DNA of 64,000 bases from NCBI RefSeq assembly GCF_023822025.1, contig NZ_CP082909.1:124001-188000 (forward strand), given 5' to 3'. Positions 34,859 to 44,143 of this stretch are shown one piece after another (the first letter of the stretch is position 1; each line of letters opens with the position of its first letter). A program made the position numbers and the translations under genes. The notes under the pieces are model-generated. The model searched no databases. It was not told where the DNA came from and saw only the letters and a program-made list of their open reading frames with translations. This stretch comes from Endozoicomonas sp. 4G. Lineage in GTDB: Bacteria > Pseudomonadota > Gammaproteobacteria > Pseudomonadales > Endozoicomonadaceae.

Positions 34859-36451
34859 ATGCAACTAATGAACTCCTCTCCCCATTCCTGGGGAGAGGCA
34901 TGGAAGAGTTTCAGGCACCCACGAGTCATCAGTGTTCTGTTTCTTGGTTTTTCAGCGGGGCTTCCCATATTGCTGATCTTCAGCAGCCTCTCTATCTGGC
35001 TGCGGGAAGCCGGTGTTGAGCGCAGCATGGTGACCTTCTTCAGCTGGGCGGCACTGGGTTATTCCTTCAAGTTTGTCTGGGCGCCCTTGGTAGACAGGGT
35101 TCCCCTGCCATGGTTAACGAACAGTCTCGGGCGTCGCAGGGCCTGGCTGTTACTGGCTCAGTTTGCCGTGATCGCTGCTCTTTTGTTTATGGCAAGCCAT
35201 GATCCAGTCTATGGATTGACCTGGGTGGCAGTGGGGGCAGTGATGCTGGGATTCTCATCCGCTACCCAGGATATTGTTATTGATGCCTACCGGATAGAAG
35301 CCGCGGAGAGTGATCTCCAGGCCATGATGTCTTCTGCTTACATCGCCGGCTACCGAGTCGGCATGTTGGTGGCCGGGGCAGGCAGCCTGGCATTGGCCAG
35401 CTGGTTTTCAGGTGGCGATGAAACCGTTTATAACTATGAGGCCTGGGCTTCTGTCTATCGCTGTATGGCGGCGTTTATGCTGGTGGGGGTCGCGACGACA
35501 TTACTGGTGCCAGAGCCTGAGCAAAATCAGTCTGTCTTCTCCGGGCAATACCGTACCCTTGACTACGTTCGTTTTCTGGGGTTGTTTGTGATGGCTGCCG
35601 GGGCTTTTGTGGCAGGCTTTACCTTAACCCCTGAGCTCTCTTTACAGCTGAAAACGTCGATGATTGATGGGGGCGTTTCTGCCCATGTTGCAGGATTCTT
35701 TTCTGAATCCCTTCGACTGCTGTTCAGTGCCGCCCTGGGTGGCGGGGCTGCCTGGTTGATGATCAGCATGAACGTAGCGCCCAGAGGGATGGTCAGGGAA
35801 ACCTATGTAGCGCCTTTTACGGACTTCTTTGCTCGTTACGGAAAACTGGCGATTTATATTTTGCTGCTGGTGGGCACCTATCGGATTGCCGATATTGTCA
35901 TGGGCGCAGTGTCCAATGTGTTTTACAAGGACATGGGCTATAGCAAGGAACAGATAGCAGCTGTCACCAAAACCTTTGGTCTGCTGATGACCATTGCGGG
36001 TGGTTTCCTGGGTGGCTTGTTAGCCCTTCGCTACGGGGTGATGAAAATCCTCTGGCTCGGTGGCTTATTGGCAGCGGTCAGTAATTTTTTGTTTTCCCTG
36101 CTGGCTCAAATGGAGCCTGAAACCTGGATGCTGGCGGTGGTCATTGCCGCCGATAATCTGAGTGCAGGTATTGCTTCTGCGGCCTTTGTTGCTTTCCTCT
36201 CTGGTCTGACGAACCGGGCATTTACAGCGATGCAGTATGCGGTCTTCAGTTCTTTGATGACACTGGTGCCCAAGCTGATGGCGGGATACTCCGGAACGGT
36301 GGTGGATGCGGTGAACTACGCTGTCTTTTTTGCAGGCTCCGCTATTCTTGGATTGCCAGTCCTGTTATTAATCAGTTATGTGCAGAGGCTTATGGGTCAG
36401 CTAGAGGAGAAGGATGCGGAGTCGCTGTCCGAAGACGCTGCTCCCGATTGA
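34859..36451 (+). CDS. ampG: AmpG-type MFS permease
   Basis: This 530-residue protein has about 14 membrane segments. The AmpG features are FRHPRVISVLFLGFSAGLP, WAPLVDRVPLP, GRRRAWLLLAQ and FSSATQDIVIDAYRIE. AmpG imports anhydromuropeptides from the periplasm for cell-wall recycling. ATG 34859 follows GGAG. It is convergent with the small TTG-started gene behind a shared terminator. Confidence 0.92.
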   Translation: MQLMNSSPHSWGEAWKSFRHPRVISVLFLGFSAGLPILLIFSSLSIWLREAGVERSMVTFFSWAALGYSFKFVWAPLVDRVPLPWLTNSLGRRRAWLLLAQFAVIAALLFMASHDPVYGLTWVAVGAVMLGFSSATQDIVIDAYRIEAAESDLQAMMSSAYIAGYRVGMLVAGAGSLALASWFSGGDETVYNYEAWASVYRCMAAFMLVGVATTLLVPEPEQNQSVFSGQYRTLDYVRFLGLFVMAAGAFVAGFTLTPELSLQLKTSMIDGGVSAHVAGFFSESLRLLFSAALGGGAAWLMISMNVAPRGMVRETYVAPFTDFFARYGKLAIYILLLVGTYRIADIVMGAVSNVFYKDMGYSKEQIAAVTKTFGLLMTIAGGFLGGLLALRYGVMKILWLGGLLAAVSNFLFSLLAQMEPETWMLAVVIAADNLSAGIASAAFVAFLSGLTNRAFTAMQYAVFSSLMTLVPKLMAGYSGTVVDAVNYAVFFAGSAILGLPVLLLISYVQRLMGQLEEKDAESLSEDAAPD

Positions 36452-36466
36452 CATCCTGATCACAAA

Positions 36467-36484
36467 GGCGGGCAAAAGCCCGCC
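36467..36484. terminator. Bidirectional hairpin between ampG and the next genes
   Basis: GGCGGGC, loop AAAA, GCCCGCC is a perfect 7-bp GC stem between convergent genes. Confidence 0.65.
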
Positions 36485-36488
36485 AACG

Positions 36489-36683
36489 TTATTGTGTCAA
36501 TTCAGCGATCAGTCTTTCCTGCCATTGCTGCCTTTCCCGTTCAGAGAGCTTGCCGAGGGAATCCCTGCAAATATAAATCATTGCCTGAAGGATGGTTTCA
36601 GGTTGATAGTTAAGATTTTCCAACTGGCGAATAATTTCAACGGCCAGAATCATGTCTTCGGAATGCTGGTTTATATCGTCCAA
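36489..36683 (-). CDS. Small helical protein, unknown
   Basis: This 64-residue protein (MDDINQHSEDMILAVEIIRQ and on) starts with TTG 36683, eight bases after GGAGA. It lies three bases after the alkyltransferase-like gene stop and is probably coupled to it. It is helical with one Cys and no motif recognised. Confidence 0.55.
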   Translation of the reverse strand: MDDINQHSEDMILAVEIIRQLENLNYQPETILQAMIYICRDSLGKLSERERQQWQERLIAELTQ

Positions 36684-36686
36684 GGG

Positions 36687-37058
36687 TTAGTCTCCACTCC
36701 ATTGATACAGACTCAGATTGACCTTGCCATTGAGCAAAGTAATACCTTCTGATTCAAGTAAGGATTGCTGTTGCTGATACTTGCTGCTGGCCTCTGGAAA
36801 CGAAATGTGTCCTTTGCTGTTGATCACTCTGTGCCAGGGCAGTCCGCTGCCTGAAGGCAGTTGTTTAAGAATATTACCGACTACCCGGGCATAGCCTGGT
36901 GCACCGGCCATGTCGGCCAGTTGTCCATAAGTGACCACACTGCCTTCAGGTATTTTGGCCAGGATGAACCAGATATCGGATGGACTGAACGGTGCTTGCA
37001 AGCCAGGTCTCCAGACTGATAAACAGTCATCAGGGGATAAAAAGAATCCGCCAAGCAT
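36687..37058 (-). CDS. Alkyltransferase-like protein (MGMT homologue, Cys replaced)
   Basis: This 123-residue protein matches the ATL/YbaZ group: PEGSVVTYGQLADMAGAPGY, then GLPWHRVINSKGHIS. The active PCHR cysteine of O6-alkylguanine transferases is Trp (PWHR), so it binds alkylated DNA without repairing it itself and probably hands it to excision repair. The start is likely ATG 37058. A small gene follows at once. Confidence 0.9.
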   Translation of the reverse strand: MLGGFFLSPDDCLSVWRPGLQAPFSPSDIWFILAKIPEGSVVTYGQLADMAGAPGYARVVGNILKQLPSGSGLPWHRVINSKGHISFPEASSKYQQQQSLLESEGITLLNGKVNLSLYQWSGD

Positions 37059-37193
37059 ATCCTAATTTACGTTCGACCTGATAGAGACAAAATAGTTGCC
37101 TATAGCGGCTTTCCCTCTTGTTAAGCTTTCATTATTTTGGAACCCTTGTCCCCCTTATAAGGCAATAATACATCGGTTGATCGAGGGGTGTGC

Positions 37194-38246
37194 ATGGGGC
37201 TCCAGTGTTTCAGGAGCATTGGCCGTTTTTTCAGATTGCGTACAGTCTGGGTACTATTTCTCTGGGGCATGGCAATGATGGCCCATGGGGATAAAATATG
37301 GATGGAAAACGGAGATGTGATCAGTGGCAAAATTAAAAGTCTCGAAGCGGGAAAGTTAGTCCTTTCTACCCGGTATGCGGGTGACATCACCGTAAACTGG
37401 CGTCACGTTCGTTCTCTTGAGACGGACCAGCCGATGTGGGTTGGTTTGATTGGCGAGAAGGAGTCTCAGCAGCGGCGGTTAAAGAGCAACGGCGATCAAC
37501 TGGTGGTGGTTGATCCCGATGGTTATGAGCGGAGCTTCTCGGCCGCCTGGCCAGTGGCAGAAATTCTCCTTGAACAACCCGTGCTGGCTTCTGCCTGGGA
37601 TATTACCGGCAAGCTCAACTTTGGGCTGGACAGCGACCAGGGCGTGGACAACGAAACCATCTTCACACTCGATGGCGACCTGAATATCAATGACGAATGG
37701 AACAAAAACAGCTTTAAATGGGACATTGAGATAGAGAAAGAAAAAGACTCAGAATCCATAACCAAAGAGTGGGAGCTGGGGTATGCGTACAGTCGCTATT
37801 TCACTGAGCACTGGTTTGTTCAGGGTTCCCTGGATCAGGAATATGACTCTACAGAAGATCTGAAATCAAGGCTGACGCTTGGCGGGTCGGCAGGTTACCG
37901 CTTCAGGGAAACGATCAACGAAACCTGGATTACCACCGCCGGTCTGACCCATCTCTGGGAAAATTACCGGCTCGAAGATAATCAGAAAAACCTGGCGGTA
38001 ACGACGGGACTGCTGTATCGGAAGAAGCTCATTGATAATCTTGAGTATTACTTTAACAGCAAGCTGTTCTATCGTCTGAGCTCGGGTCGGGAGTGGTTGT
38101 TTGATGGCGAGCATGGCCTGAAAGTAGGGTTGTCTGAAAACCTTTATTTAAACCTGATGCATTATCTGGACTACGACAGTATACCGGTAGAGGGTGCTGA
38201 TAAAACCTCAAGCCAGATCAAGTTTGGTATTGGTTATTCCTGGTAG
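37194..38246 (+). CDS. DUF481 outer-membrane protein (YdiY-like)
   Basis: This 350-residue protein has a signal peptide (VWVLFLWGMAMMAHG), a small N-terminal domain and a DUF481 beta-barrel made of alternating aromatic strands ending in SSQIKFGIGYSW, the Trp-end of outer-membrane proteins. ATG 37194 follows GAGGGG; GTG 37188 is close by. Its role is unknown; a salt-linked barrel (YdiY) is the closest described type. Confidence 0.82.
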   Translation: MGLQCFRSIGRFFRLRTVWVLFLWGMAMMAHGDKIWMENGDVISGKIKSLEAGKLVLSTRYAGDITVNWRHVRSLETDQPMWVGLIGEKESQQRRLKSNGDQLVVVDPDGYERSFSAAWPVAEILLEQPVLASAWDITGKLNFGLDSDQGVDNETIFTLDGDLNINDEWNKNSFKWDIEIEKEKDSESITKEWELGYAYSRYFTEHWFVQGSLDQEYDSTEDLKSRLTLGGSAGYRFRETINETWITTAGLTHLWENYRLEDNQKNLAVTTGLLYRKKLIDNLEYYFNSKLFYRLSSGREWLFDGEHGLKVGLSENLYLNLMHYLDYDSIPVEGADKTSSQIKFGIGYSW

Positions 38247-38254
38247 TGAGAACG

Positions 38255-38279
38255 GCCCGGAGGGTAATACCTTCCGGGC
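38255..38279. terminator. Hairpin between convergent DUF481 and SDR genes
   Basis: GCCCGGAGGGT and ACCTTCCGGGC pair with one G-T over 11 bp, loop AAT. It lies between two convergent stops and could serve both. Confidence 0.65.
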
Positions 38280-38287
38280 ACGATACA

Positions 38288-39049
38288 TCAGAGACGAAGA
38301 CCACCATCCAGTTCCAGTACCCGGCCATTGAAGTAGTCGTTTTCAAAAATAAAGGCGACGGTTTTGGCAATCTCTTCCGGCTTACCCATACGTCCGGCTG
38401 GAATACCCGCGTTCATTTTGGCGCGGGCTTCGGGTTTCATGCTGAGTGTCATTTCGGTCTCAATCATACCCGGAGCAATGGCGGCACTCCTGATGCCAAA
38501 ACGGGCCAGCTCTTTGGACCAGGATACGGTCATCGCCACGACACCGGCTTTTGCGGCAGAGTAGTTGGTTTGTCCGAAGTTGCCTGAGCGGGAAATACTG
38601 GCGATGTTTAAAATCAGCCCCTTGCTGCCTGAGGCAATCATACTGGCAGCCACTTCGCGACCACAGAGAAAGACACCGGTAAGATTAACGTCAATGACTG
38701 ACTGCCATTTTGCCAGTGATAGCTTATCAGTGACCTGACCTTCTTTAGCCTTGACCAGCAGGCCGTCACGCAGGATGCCGGCATTGTTGATAAGGCCATT
38801 GAGTGGGCCCAGTTTTTCTCTGGCTATTTTTACGGTGTTTTCCACAGCCTCTTCATTGGCGACATCCGTAGGCAGAGCAATGGCTTCTGCTCCCTGCTCA
38901 GTGCATTCTTTCACTACCTGGTCCAGGGCTTCGCCTTCCAGGTCAATCAGTCCAAGGCTGGCACCTTTTTTCGCCAGATGCAGTACCATGGCCTTACCCA
39001 GGCCACGGGCAGCGCCGGTAATCAGGATATTGCTTTGTTGGAGATTCAT
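38288..39049 (-). CDS. Short-chain dehydrogenase, 3-oxoacyl-ACP reductase type
   Basis: This 253-residue SDR has the [11 protein letters not shown] cofactor loop, [11 protein letters not shown], and the catalytic Ser and Tyr-Lys in [19 protein letters not shown]. The end [14 protein letters not shown] is FabG-like. It reduces a 3-oxoacyl thioester or similar ketone with NAD(P)H. It stands alone, so FabG proper is not certain. Confidence 0.88.
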   Translation of the reverse strand: MNLQQSNILITGAARGLGKAMVLHLAKKGASLGLIDLEGEALDQVVKECTEQGAEAIALPTDVANEEAVENTVKIAREKLGPLNGLINNAGILRDGLLVKAKEGQVTDKLSLAKWQSVIDVNLTGVFLCGREVAASMIASGSKGLILNIASISRSGNFGQTNYSAAKAGVVAMTVSWSKELARFGIRSAAIAPGMIETEMTLSMKPEARAKMNAGIPAGRMGKPEEIAKTVAFIFENDYFNGRVLELDGGLRL

Positions 39050-39177
39050 ACTTTTTTTCTTCTGAGTTTAAAATCACATGATGATTGTAACGGAACACAG
39101 AAAATTCTCTATTGACTTTGTCACATTGGCTGACACTGACGTCTGGTTTCATTAAACGACAGCGGTTATATGTTTAT

Positions 39178-39208
39178 GATAATCTTATTGATAATCAATC
39201 TCATTAAT
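39178..39208. promoter_or_regulatory. Probable overlapping Fur boxes upstream of hugZ
   Basis: GATAATCTTATTGATAATC (39178-39196) matches the 19-bp Fur consensus at about 14 positions, and GATAATCAATCTCATTAAT (39190-39208) is a second, overlapping near-match. The site is about 130 bp before hugZ, so iron repression is expected. Confidence 0.7.
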
Positions 39209-39334
39209 ATATAATCGCCAAAAACGCCTGAACAGGTATCATAATCATCAGCCATAGTAAAAGGCTGAGGAACCGTACTCTACCTACCTGAATAAGTGGT
39301 ATGTTTTACGGTGGGTCATTACAGAGGGAAACCA

Positions 39335-40057
39335 ATGGAACCCAAGGTTCAAGCCGCACACGACGCACGTAATTTACTTTTGAATGAGTACCACGGTATT
39401 TTGTCAACTCACTCGGATGATGTGCCTGGGTACCCATTTGGTTCTGTTATGCCCTACTGTCTGGACAGGCAGGGCAACCCGATCATCCTGATCAGTGATC
39501 TCGCCCAGCACACCAAAAACATTGAAGCCAACCCGAAGGTTTCACTGATCATTACCCAGAGCGGTGTTGATGATATACACAAAGCGGGTCGTCTGACCTG
39601 GATCGGTGATGCTGAAAAGATTGCAGCAGACAGTGACGAGCTGCAGGAAGTGGAGCAGCGCTACTATTCTTTCTTTCCTCCTTCTGCCAACTATCACAAA
39701 ACCCATGGTTTTGACTTCTATCGTATTCACCTCAAGCGTGCACGTTTTATCGGGGGTTTCGGTAAGATTTTCTGGGTGAAGAATGAGCTGATGACCCGTG
39801 AAAACCCATTTTTTGGCACGGTAGAAAGCGGAATGGTCAAGCATATGAATGAAGACCATGTCGACGCTATGGTGAAATACTGCAAGGTGGCTGGTATCCA
39901 CCTTCCGCAAGGTGTTGAGCCAAAGATGGCCGGTATTGATGCCACGGGTATGCACCTGTTACTGAAGGACAAAGTGGTTCGCATTCCTTTCCCAACAGAA
40001 GTAGATGAACCCATGGCGGTACGCAGGACTCTGGTTGAGATGGCTAAAGTGGCCTGA
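39335..40057 (+). CDS. hugZ: HugZ/HutZ-type heme utilisation protein
   Basis: This 240-residue protein has a pyridoxamine-oxidase-like split-barrel (YHGILSTHSDDVPGYPFGSV) and a C-terminal DUF2470 domain (MVKHMNEDHVDAMVKYCKV, whose histidines bind heme). Relatives in Campylobacter and Vibrio degrade heme to release iron. ATG 39335 follows GAGGG. The upstream Fur boxes fit iron control. Confidence 0.9.
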   Translation: MEPKVQAAHDARNLLLNEYHGILSTHSDDVPGYPFGSVMPYCLDRQGNPIILISDLAQHTKNIEANPKVSLIITQSGVDDIHKAGRLTWIGDAEKIAADSDELQEVEQRYYSFFPPSANYHKTHGFDFYRIHLKRARFIGGFGKIFWVKNELMTRENPFFGTVESGMVKHMNEDHVDAMVKYCKVAGIHLPQGVEPKMAGIDATGMHLLLKDKVVRIPFPTEVDEPMAVRRTLVEMAKVA

Positions 40058-40110
40058 ATTTCTAAGGACACCCACAACCCACCGAAAAAAGCTGCAATGA
40101 ACTTAATTGT

Positions 40111-40155
40111 TGAGTTGAGGTCAAAAAAACCATCGCGAGTCTAGAACTCAACTCA
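40111..40155 (+). promoter_or_regulatory. Stem-loop upstream of the proline-repeat gene
   Basis: TGAGTTGAG (40111-40119) and CTCAACTCA (40147-40155) are perfect complements. The element lies 55 bp before the next start; its loop is long, so an operator or leader structure is only possible. Confidence 0.35.
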
Positions 40156-40210
40156 GGATGAACTATGCCGATGACTCACGTCATGGCAATTAACAGCATT
40201 GGAGCAGCTT

Positions 40211-41224
40211 ATGAGCGGTGGCATGGAAGTTACAGGGAGGGGTGGCAGTATTCATATACCCACCGGACAAACGGATAGTAATGCCCCAGAATCTTCACAG
40301 GGAAGTACACCCACTCGCAGGATTGATGGTCCTGTTAATCCGGGTTCACAGCTTGTTGAGCTGGAGCCAGGCAGGCCCCCTGAAACGCCTATAAGCGAGA
40401 GAAGGATCGATCCTGTAGACCCTTCAAATACGCCGGGACTGAGGCCCATCAGCGAGAGGCCGGCGGACGATCCAGCAGAGGTTCCACCAGAGGTTCCACC
40501 AGAGGTTCCACCAGAGAATCCACCAGAGAATCCACCAGAGAATCCACCAGAGAATCCACCAGAGGTTCCACCAGAGGTTCCACCAGAGGTTCCTCCAGAG
40601 ACTCCAGAAGAGAAAGCCATCAGAGAAGCTCGAGAGCTTGAAACGATGTCTAAGGATCAACTGGAGGCCCGACAAAAGGAGAAACTGGATGAAGCAGCCC
40701 CGATATCTGATCGCTTTGAGCAATTTTCTTTATTAGAAAGAGCCGAGGGCGCTCTGAATAATCCGAGGAATGCTCCCAAAGATCTCAAAGTGAAGATTGC
40801 CTTTCCGGGTAAGGAGCCTGTCACCCTGATTCCATGGAACGACCAGCTTATGGATCGACCTGATTTTCAGGAACTTTGGGAGACCGCTAAAAAGGTGCTG
40901 GCAGAGCACAAGGCGGAAAACTTTGCAAATTACAATCCGGATGATGATTTTAATAAATTGGGAGTGCTTAAAAACAGTATCAAAGAGATAGCCGATAAAC
41001 TGGGTGACAACGTCAAAGAAGAAGGTGAGAGAGATGAGGATAACGACTGGGAAACGCGTTGGAAGGAAATACGCCATAAACCCGTGAGACTGGAGGCCTT
41101 TGAAGGTTTGAACCGTTCCAATAACCCCGTGGTTACCATGAATGGCAAGCCTACAGAGCTGAGACAGTTGGAAGAAGCCAGGAATAACCCAGGGAATCCC
41201 GACGATCCAGCAAGGAATCCTTAA
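40211..41224 (+). CDS. Proline-repeat protein, possible secreted effector
   Basis: This 337-residue protein has no Sec signal but a disordered Ser/Thr/Gly/Pro-rich start (MSGGMEVTGRGGSIHIPTG), as often seen in type III substrates. The middle has ten exact tetrapeptide units, three VPPE, four NPPE and three VPPE. The C-terminal half is charged and helical (KAIREARELETMSKDQ, LLERAEGALNNPRN). ATG 40211 follows GGAG. It borders the paralogue array and may belong to the same effector set; no family is recognised. Confidence 0.65.
   Translation: MSGGMEVTGRGGSIHIPTGQTDSNAPESSQGSTPTRRIDGPVNPGSQLVELEPGRPPETPISERRIDPVDPSNTPGLRPISERPADDPAEVPPEVPPEVPPENPPENPPENPPENPPEVPPEVPPEVPPETPEEKAIREARELETMSKDQLEARQKEKLDEAAPISDRFEQFSLLERAEGALNNPRNAPKDLKVKIAFPGKEPVTLIPWNDQLMDRPDFQELWETAKKVLAEHKAENFANYNPDDDFNKLGVLKNSIKEIADKLGDNVKEEGERDEDNDWETRWKEIRHKPVRLEAFEGLNRSNNPVVTMNGKPTELRQLEEARNNPGNPDDPARNP
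40481..40600 (+). repeat. 12-bp tandem repeat encoding VPPE/NPPE units
   Basis: Ten units of GTTCCACCAGAG or AATCCACCAGAG run in frame in the proline-repeat gene, in the order V3-N4-V3. The last unit has one silent change. Confidence 0.95.
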
Positions 41225-41248
41225 AATGTCACCCATTCTAAGGGCTCG

Positions 41249-41390
41249 CCCCGGGCCTCCACCCGGGGAAAGAGGGTGTCACAAAACTCCAACCACTCGT
41301 TCCCACGCTCTGCGTGGGAATGCATACCTCCCCTGAAAAGTCGACTCCACAGCGCGAGATAACCAGAGTTTTGCGACAGCCTCGGAAAAC
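41249..41390. repeat. REP-like palindromic repeat region
   Basis: CCCCGGG and CCCGGGG (from 41249) form a hairpin after the proline-repeat gene. A second palindrome, GTTCCCACGC TC TGCGTGGGAA, follows at about 41300. The flanks GTGTCACAAAACTCC and AGTTTTGCGACAGCCT are roughly inverted. Related sequence occurs at 51731-51786 on the other side of the paralogue array. Confidence 0.6.
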
Positions 41391-41406
41391 GAGTGATCCT
41401 TATTTT

Positions 41407-42777
41407 TCACTGATCCTTGTAAGAAAAATACATTCCCAAGTCTCTGCTGATGATTCCTCCAACAGCTCCTGCTTCCTGTGTTGTTTCATTGGCGGCACCT
41501 TCAATGGCGGCACCTTCATTGTCGGTGCCTTCATCGTCGGCATCTTCATTGTCGGTGCTTTCATTGTCGGAATTTTTATCGTCGGAATTTTTATCGTCGG
41601 CATCTTCATCGTCTGAAGAGTTTTCAGAAGAAAACTCCTGGGGAAAATAGTTATCCTGAAGAGGTTCATTATCCTGGGAAGAATCCCACGATAGATCATC
41701 GGAGTCTTCTGAAGATGAATCGCCTTCTTCACCTGATTCGGATGGGGGGCTGAGGTCAATACCCAGAATTTGGTGTATAAACTTCAGCGTGCCCGAACAA
41801 CTATAGATAGCCTCAGGTACAGAACGAACAGGTTTGCGGCACAGTTTGATTATATTTTGGTAACCAGCTGGAAGAACGTAACAGGGAAAGAATCTTTGCA
41901 ACAGTTCTTCCAGTGTCTCTGGCCAGCTCTGATCAGAATCCATGCAATGTTGGGCAGCATCTGCCATTGCGAACAAACTGATTAAAAGAGCTGTTTCAGT
42001 GTTCAGGTTGGCTGCTATGAGTTGGTTTGCAAAGCGTCGCGGATAGTTGTAATTGTCTGTATTGCCAAACATCATGAAGTTAGGCAGTGCCTGACGGTAG
42101 CTGCTTAAGGTAATTCCATTGACCAGCAGATGTGAATAATGCGAAAAGGTATTATTGGGCAGAGCATAAGGGCCAAGAAAAGCAAAAAGCATCAGGGTTA
42201 AACTATTATAAACATCGCTATGCTCAGGCTGATGTTTTTCTGGGGCCGGATTGAAAATATGGTAATAGGGATTACTTTCGTTATTTCTGGTTGTTACAGA
42301 TGAAAACACCTGTTCATAGAGACTGGTTACTATTGCTTTTATTTGTTCTTGATTTTCCGGGCTGGTGTTTGTGGTCATATTGATCGTGAAAACACGGAAT
42401 ATCAGTCTCAATACTGTCCGAATCCGCTTCCGTTGGTATTGAGGATCTCCTGTGTTCACGTAATGCGAGTAAAAGTCTGACAGGTACTCAATGTTTTGTT
42501 GGTCAAGCACGAAATCCTCATGGGTTTCCAGTCGATCATCTCCAGATACACCATCATCGGTTAAGTTCAGTCCAAAAAAACCAATACGAATATTTTTAAA
42601 TGGGCTCGAGGTGGAGTCGTGTGCTCTCTTTTGTCGTTTTTTTTTGGGTGTCTCCCCGTTGTTTTCATAATACTGACGAAATTTTTCAAGATCATAGGTG
42701 TCGTTTGCCAGCCCCTGCTGAAAAAACAAAAAAAGCACTGAAAACAAAATCACCCTAAAGGCACATTGTAGGGTCAT
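41407..42777 (-). CDS. Secreted effector-like paralogue A
   Basis: This 456-residue protein is the last of six tandem paralogues. It has a Sec signal peptide (MTLQCAFRVILFSVLFLFFQ then QGLA), the DTYDLEKFRQ start, and a basic PKKKRQKR cluster at residues 44-51 that resembles a classical nuclear localisation signal. The core SPFKNIRIGFFGLNLTDD and NTGDPQYQRKRI follow. The tail has acidic pentapeptide repeats (ADDKN, SDDKN, SDNES, TDNED) ending in QEAGAVGG and then MYFSYKDQ. ATG 42777 follows AGGTAAG. Function is unknown; nuclear targeting in a host is inference. Confidence 0.85.
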   Translation of the reverse strand: MTLQCAFRVILFSVLFLFFQQGLANDTYDLEKFRQYYENNGETPKKKRQKRAHDSTSSPFKNIRIGFFGLNLTDDGVSGDDRLETHEDFVLDQQNIEYLSDFYSHYVNTGDPQYQRKRIRTVLRLIFRVFTINMTTNTSPENQEQIKAIVTSLYEQVFSSVTTRNNESNPYYHIFNPAPEKHQPEHSDVYNSLTLMLFAFLGPYALPNNTFSHYSHLLVNGITLSSYRQALPNFMMFGNTDNYNYPRRFANQLIAANLNTETALLISLFAMADAAQHCMDSDQSWPETLEELLQRFFPCYVLPAGYQNIIKLCRKPVRSVPEAIYSCSGTLKFIHQILGIDLSPPSESGEEGDSSSEDSDDLSWDSSQDNEPLQDNYFPQEFSSENSSDDEDADDKNSDDKNSDNESTDNEDADDEGTDNEGAAIEGAANETTQEAGAVGGIISRDLGMYFSYKDQ

Positions 42778-42815
42778 AGACTTACCTGCATTCGTTAAAA
42801 CAAGCTCAGAAGATA

Positions 42816-42880
42816 TAATTAATCCTTCCGTTAGAATTTTTAGTCACTAAAGTATGAAAGCCACAAAATAGTGGGTCAAT
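42816..42880 (-). promoter_or_regulatory. Conserved upstream block before paralogue A
   Basis: The block around CCTTCCGTTAGAATTTTTAG is one of four copies found upstream of paralogues A, B, E and F. Read on the minus strand it ends with an AT-rich stretch near TATAAC, so it may carry the promoter. Confidence 0.6.
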
Positions 42881-42885
42881 TTGTC

Positions 42886-44109
42886 TTACTGATCCTTGTA
42901 CGAAAAATATATTCTCAGGTCTCTGATGATGACGCCTCCAACAGCTCCTGCTTCCTGTTCTGTTTCATTGGCGGTACCTTCGTTGTCTGAAGAGTAGTCG
43001 GGAGAAAACCCCTCGGGAAAATAGTTGTCTTGAAGCAATTCATAATCCTGGGAAGAGAGGCTCGATTGATCATCGGGGTCTTCTGAACATGAATCGCCTT
43101 CCTCAGCTAATCCAGATGAGGGTCTGAGGTCAAGACCCAGAATTTGGTATATAAACTCCAGCGTGGCCTCATCACTATAGATAGCGTCATGTGCAGAACG
43201 ATAAGGTCTTTGACACAGGTTGTTCATATGTTCGTAACTGGCTTGAAGAACGTAACAGGGAAGGAATCTTTGCAACAGTTCTTCCAGTGTCTCTGGCCAG
43301 CTCTGATCAAAATCAATATCCATGCACTCTTGAGCAGCTCTTGTCATTGAGCTTAAACCGAGTATAAGAGCTGTTTCAGTGTTCAGGTTGGCTGTTGTGA
43401 GTTGGTTTGCAAAGCGTTGCGGGGATAGGTAATTGTTTATATGGCCAGACATCAGGAAATTAGATTTTGCCCGACGGTAGCTGTTTAGGGTAATTCTATG
43501 GATCAGAATATTATTGAAGTAATTTGAAAAGGTATTCATGGGCAGAGCATAAGGCCCAAGAAAAGAAAAAAGCATCAGGGTTAAACTATTATAAAGATTG
43601 CTATGCTCAGGCTGATGTTTTTCTGGGCTCTGGTTGAAAATAACGTAATAGGGATTACTTTCGTTATTGCTGGTTGTTGCAGATGAAAACACCTGTTCAT
43701 AGAGACTGGTTACCATTGCTTTTATTTGCTCTTGATTTTTCGGACTGGTATTTATGGTCATATTGATTGTGAAAATAAGGAATATCAGTCTCAATGCTTT
43801 CAGAATGCGTGCCTGTTGGTATTGAGGATCTCCCGTGTTCACGTAATGCCAGTAAAAGCCTGACAGATACTCAATGTTTTGTGGATCAATCACGAAGTCA
43901 TTATGGATTTCCAGTCGATCATCTCCAGATACACCGTCATCGGTTAAGTTCAGTCCAAAAAAACCAATACGAATATTTTTAAATGGGCTTGAGGTAGAAG
44001 CCTGTGCTCGAAATTCCTCAAGGTCAAAGGTGTCGTTTGCCAGCGCCTGCTGACACAACAAAAAAAACACTGAAAATAAAAGCCCTTTAAAGACGCACTC
44101 TAGGGTCAT
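42886..44109 (-). CDS. Secreted effector-like paralogue B
   Basis: This 407-residue paralogue has the same signal peptide (MTLECVFKGLLFSVFFLLCQ then QALA), core SPFKNIRIGFFGLNLTDD and the QEAGAVGG then IYFSYKDQ end. The basic cluster is missing: DLEEFR is directly followed by AQASTSSPF, so about 20 residues are deleted. ATG 44109 follows AGGTAAG, as in the sister genes; a longer frame upstream adds no signal peptide. Its upstream spacer carries a 33-bp palindromic insertion. Confidence 0.85.
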   Translation of the reverse strand: MTLECVFKGLLFSVFFLLCQQALANDTFDLEEFRAQASTSSPFKNIRIGFFGLNLTDDGVSGDDRLEIHNDFVIDPQNIEYLSGFYWHYVNTGDPQYQQARILKALRLIFLIFTINMTINTSPKNQEQIKAMVTSLYEQVFSSATTSNNESNPYYVIFNQSPEKHQPEHSNLYNSLTLMLFSFLGPYALPMNTFSNYFNNILIHRITLNSYRRAKSNFLMSGHINNYLSPQRFANQLTTANLNTETALILGLSSMTRAAQECMDIDFDQSWPETLEELLQRFLPCYVLQASYEHMNNLCQRPYRSAHDAIYSDEATLEFIYQILGLDLRPSSGLAEEGDSCSEDPDDQSSLSSQDYELLQDNYFPEGFSPDYSSDNEGTANETEQEAGAVGGVIIRDLRIYFSYKDQ

Positions 44110-44143
44110 AGCCTTACCTGTATTCGTTAAAACAACTTCACTA

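Noticed and set aside
40481..40600. Short regular repeats considered as a CRISPR array.
   Set aside because: The units are contiguous 12-bp coding repeats with no spacers.
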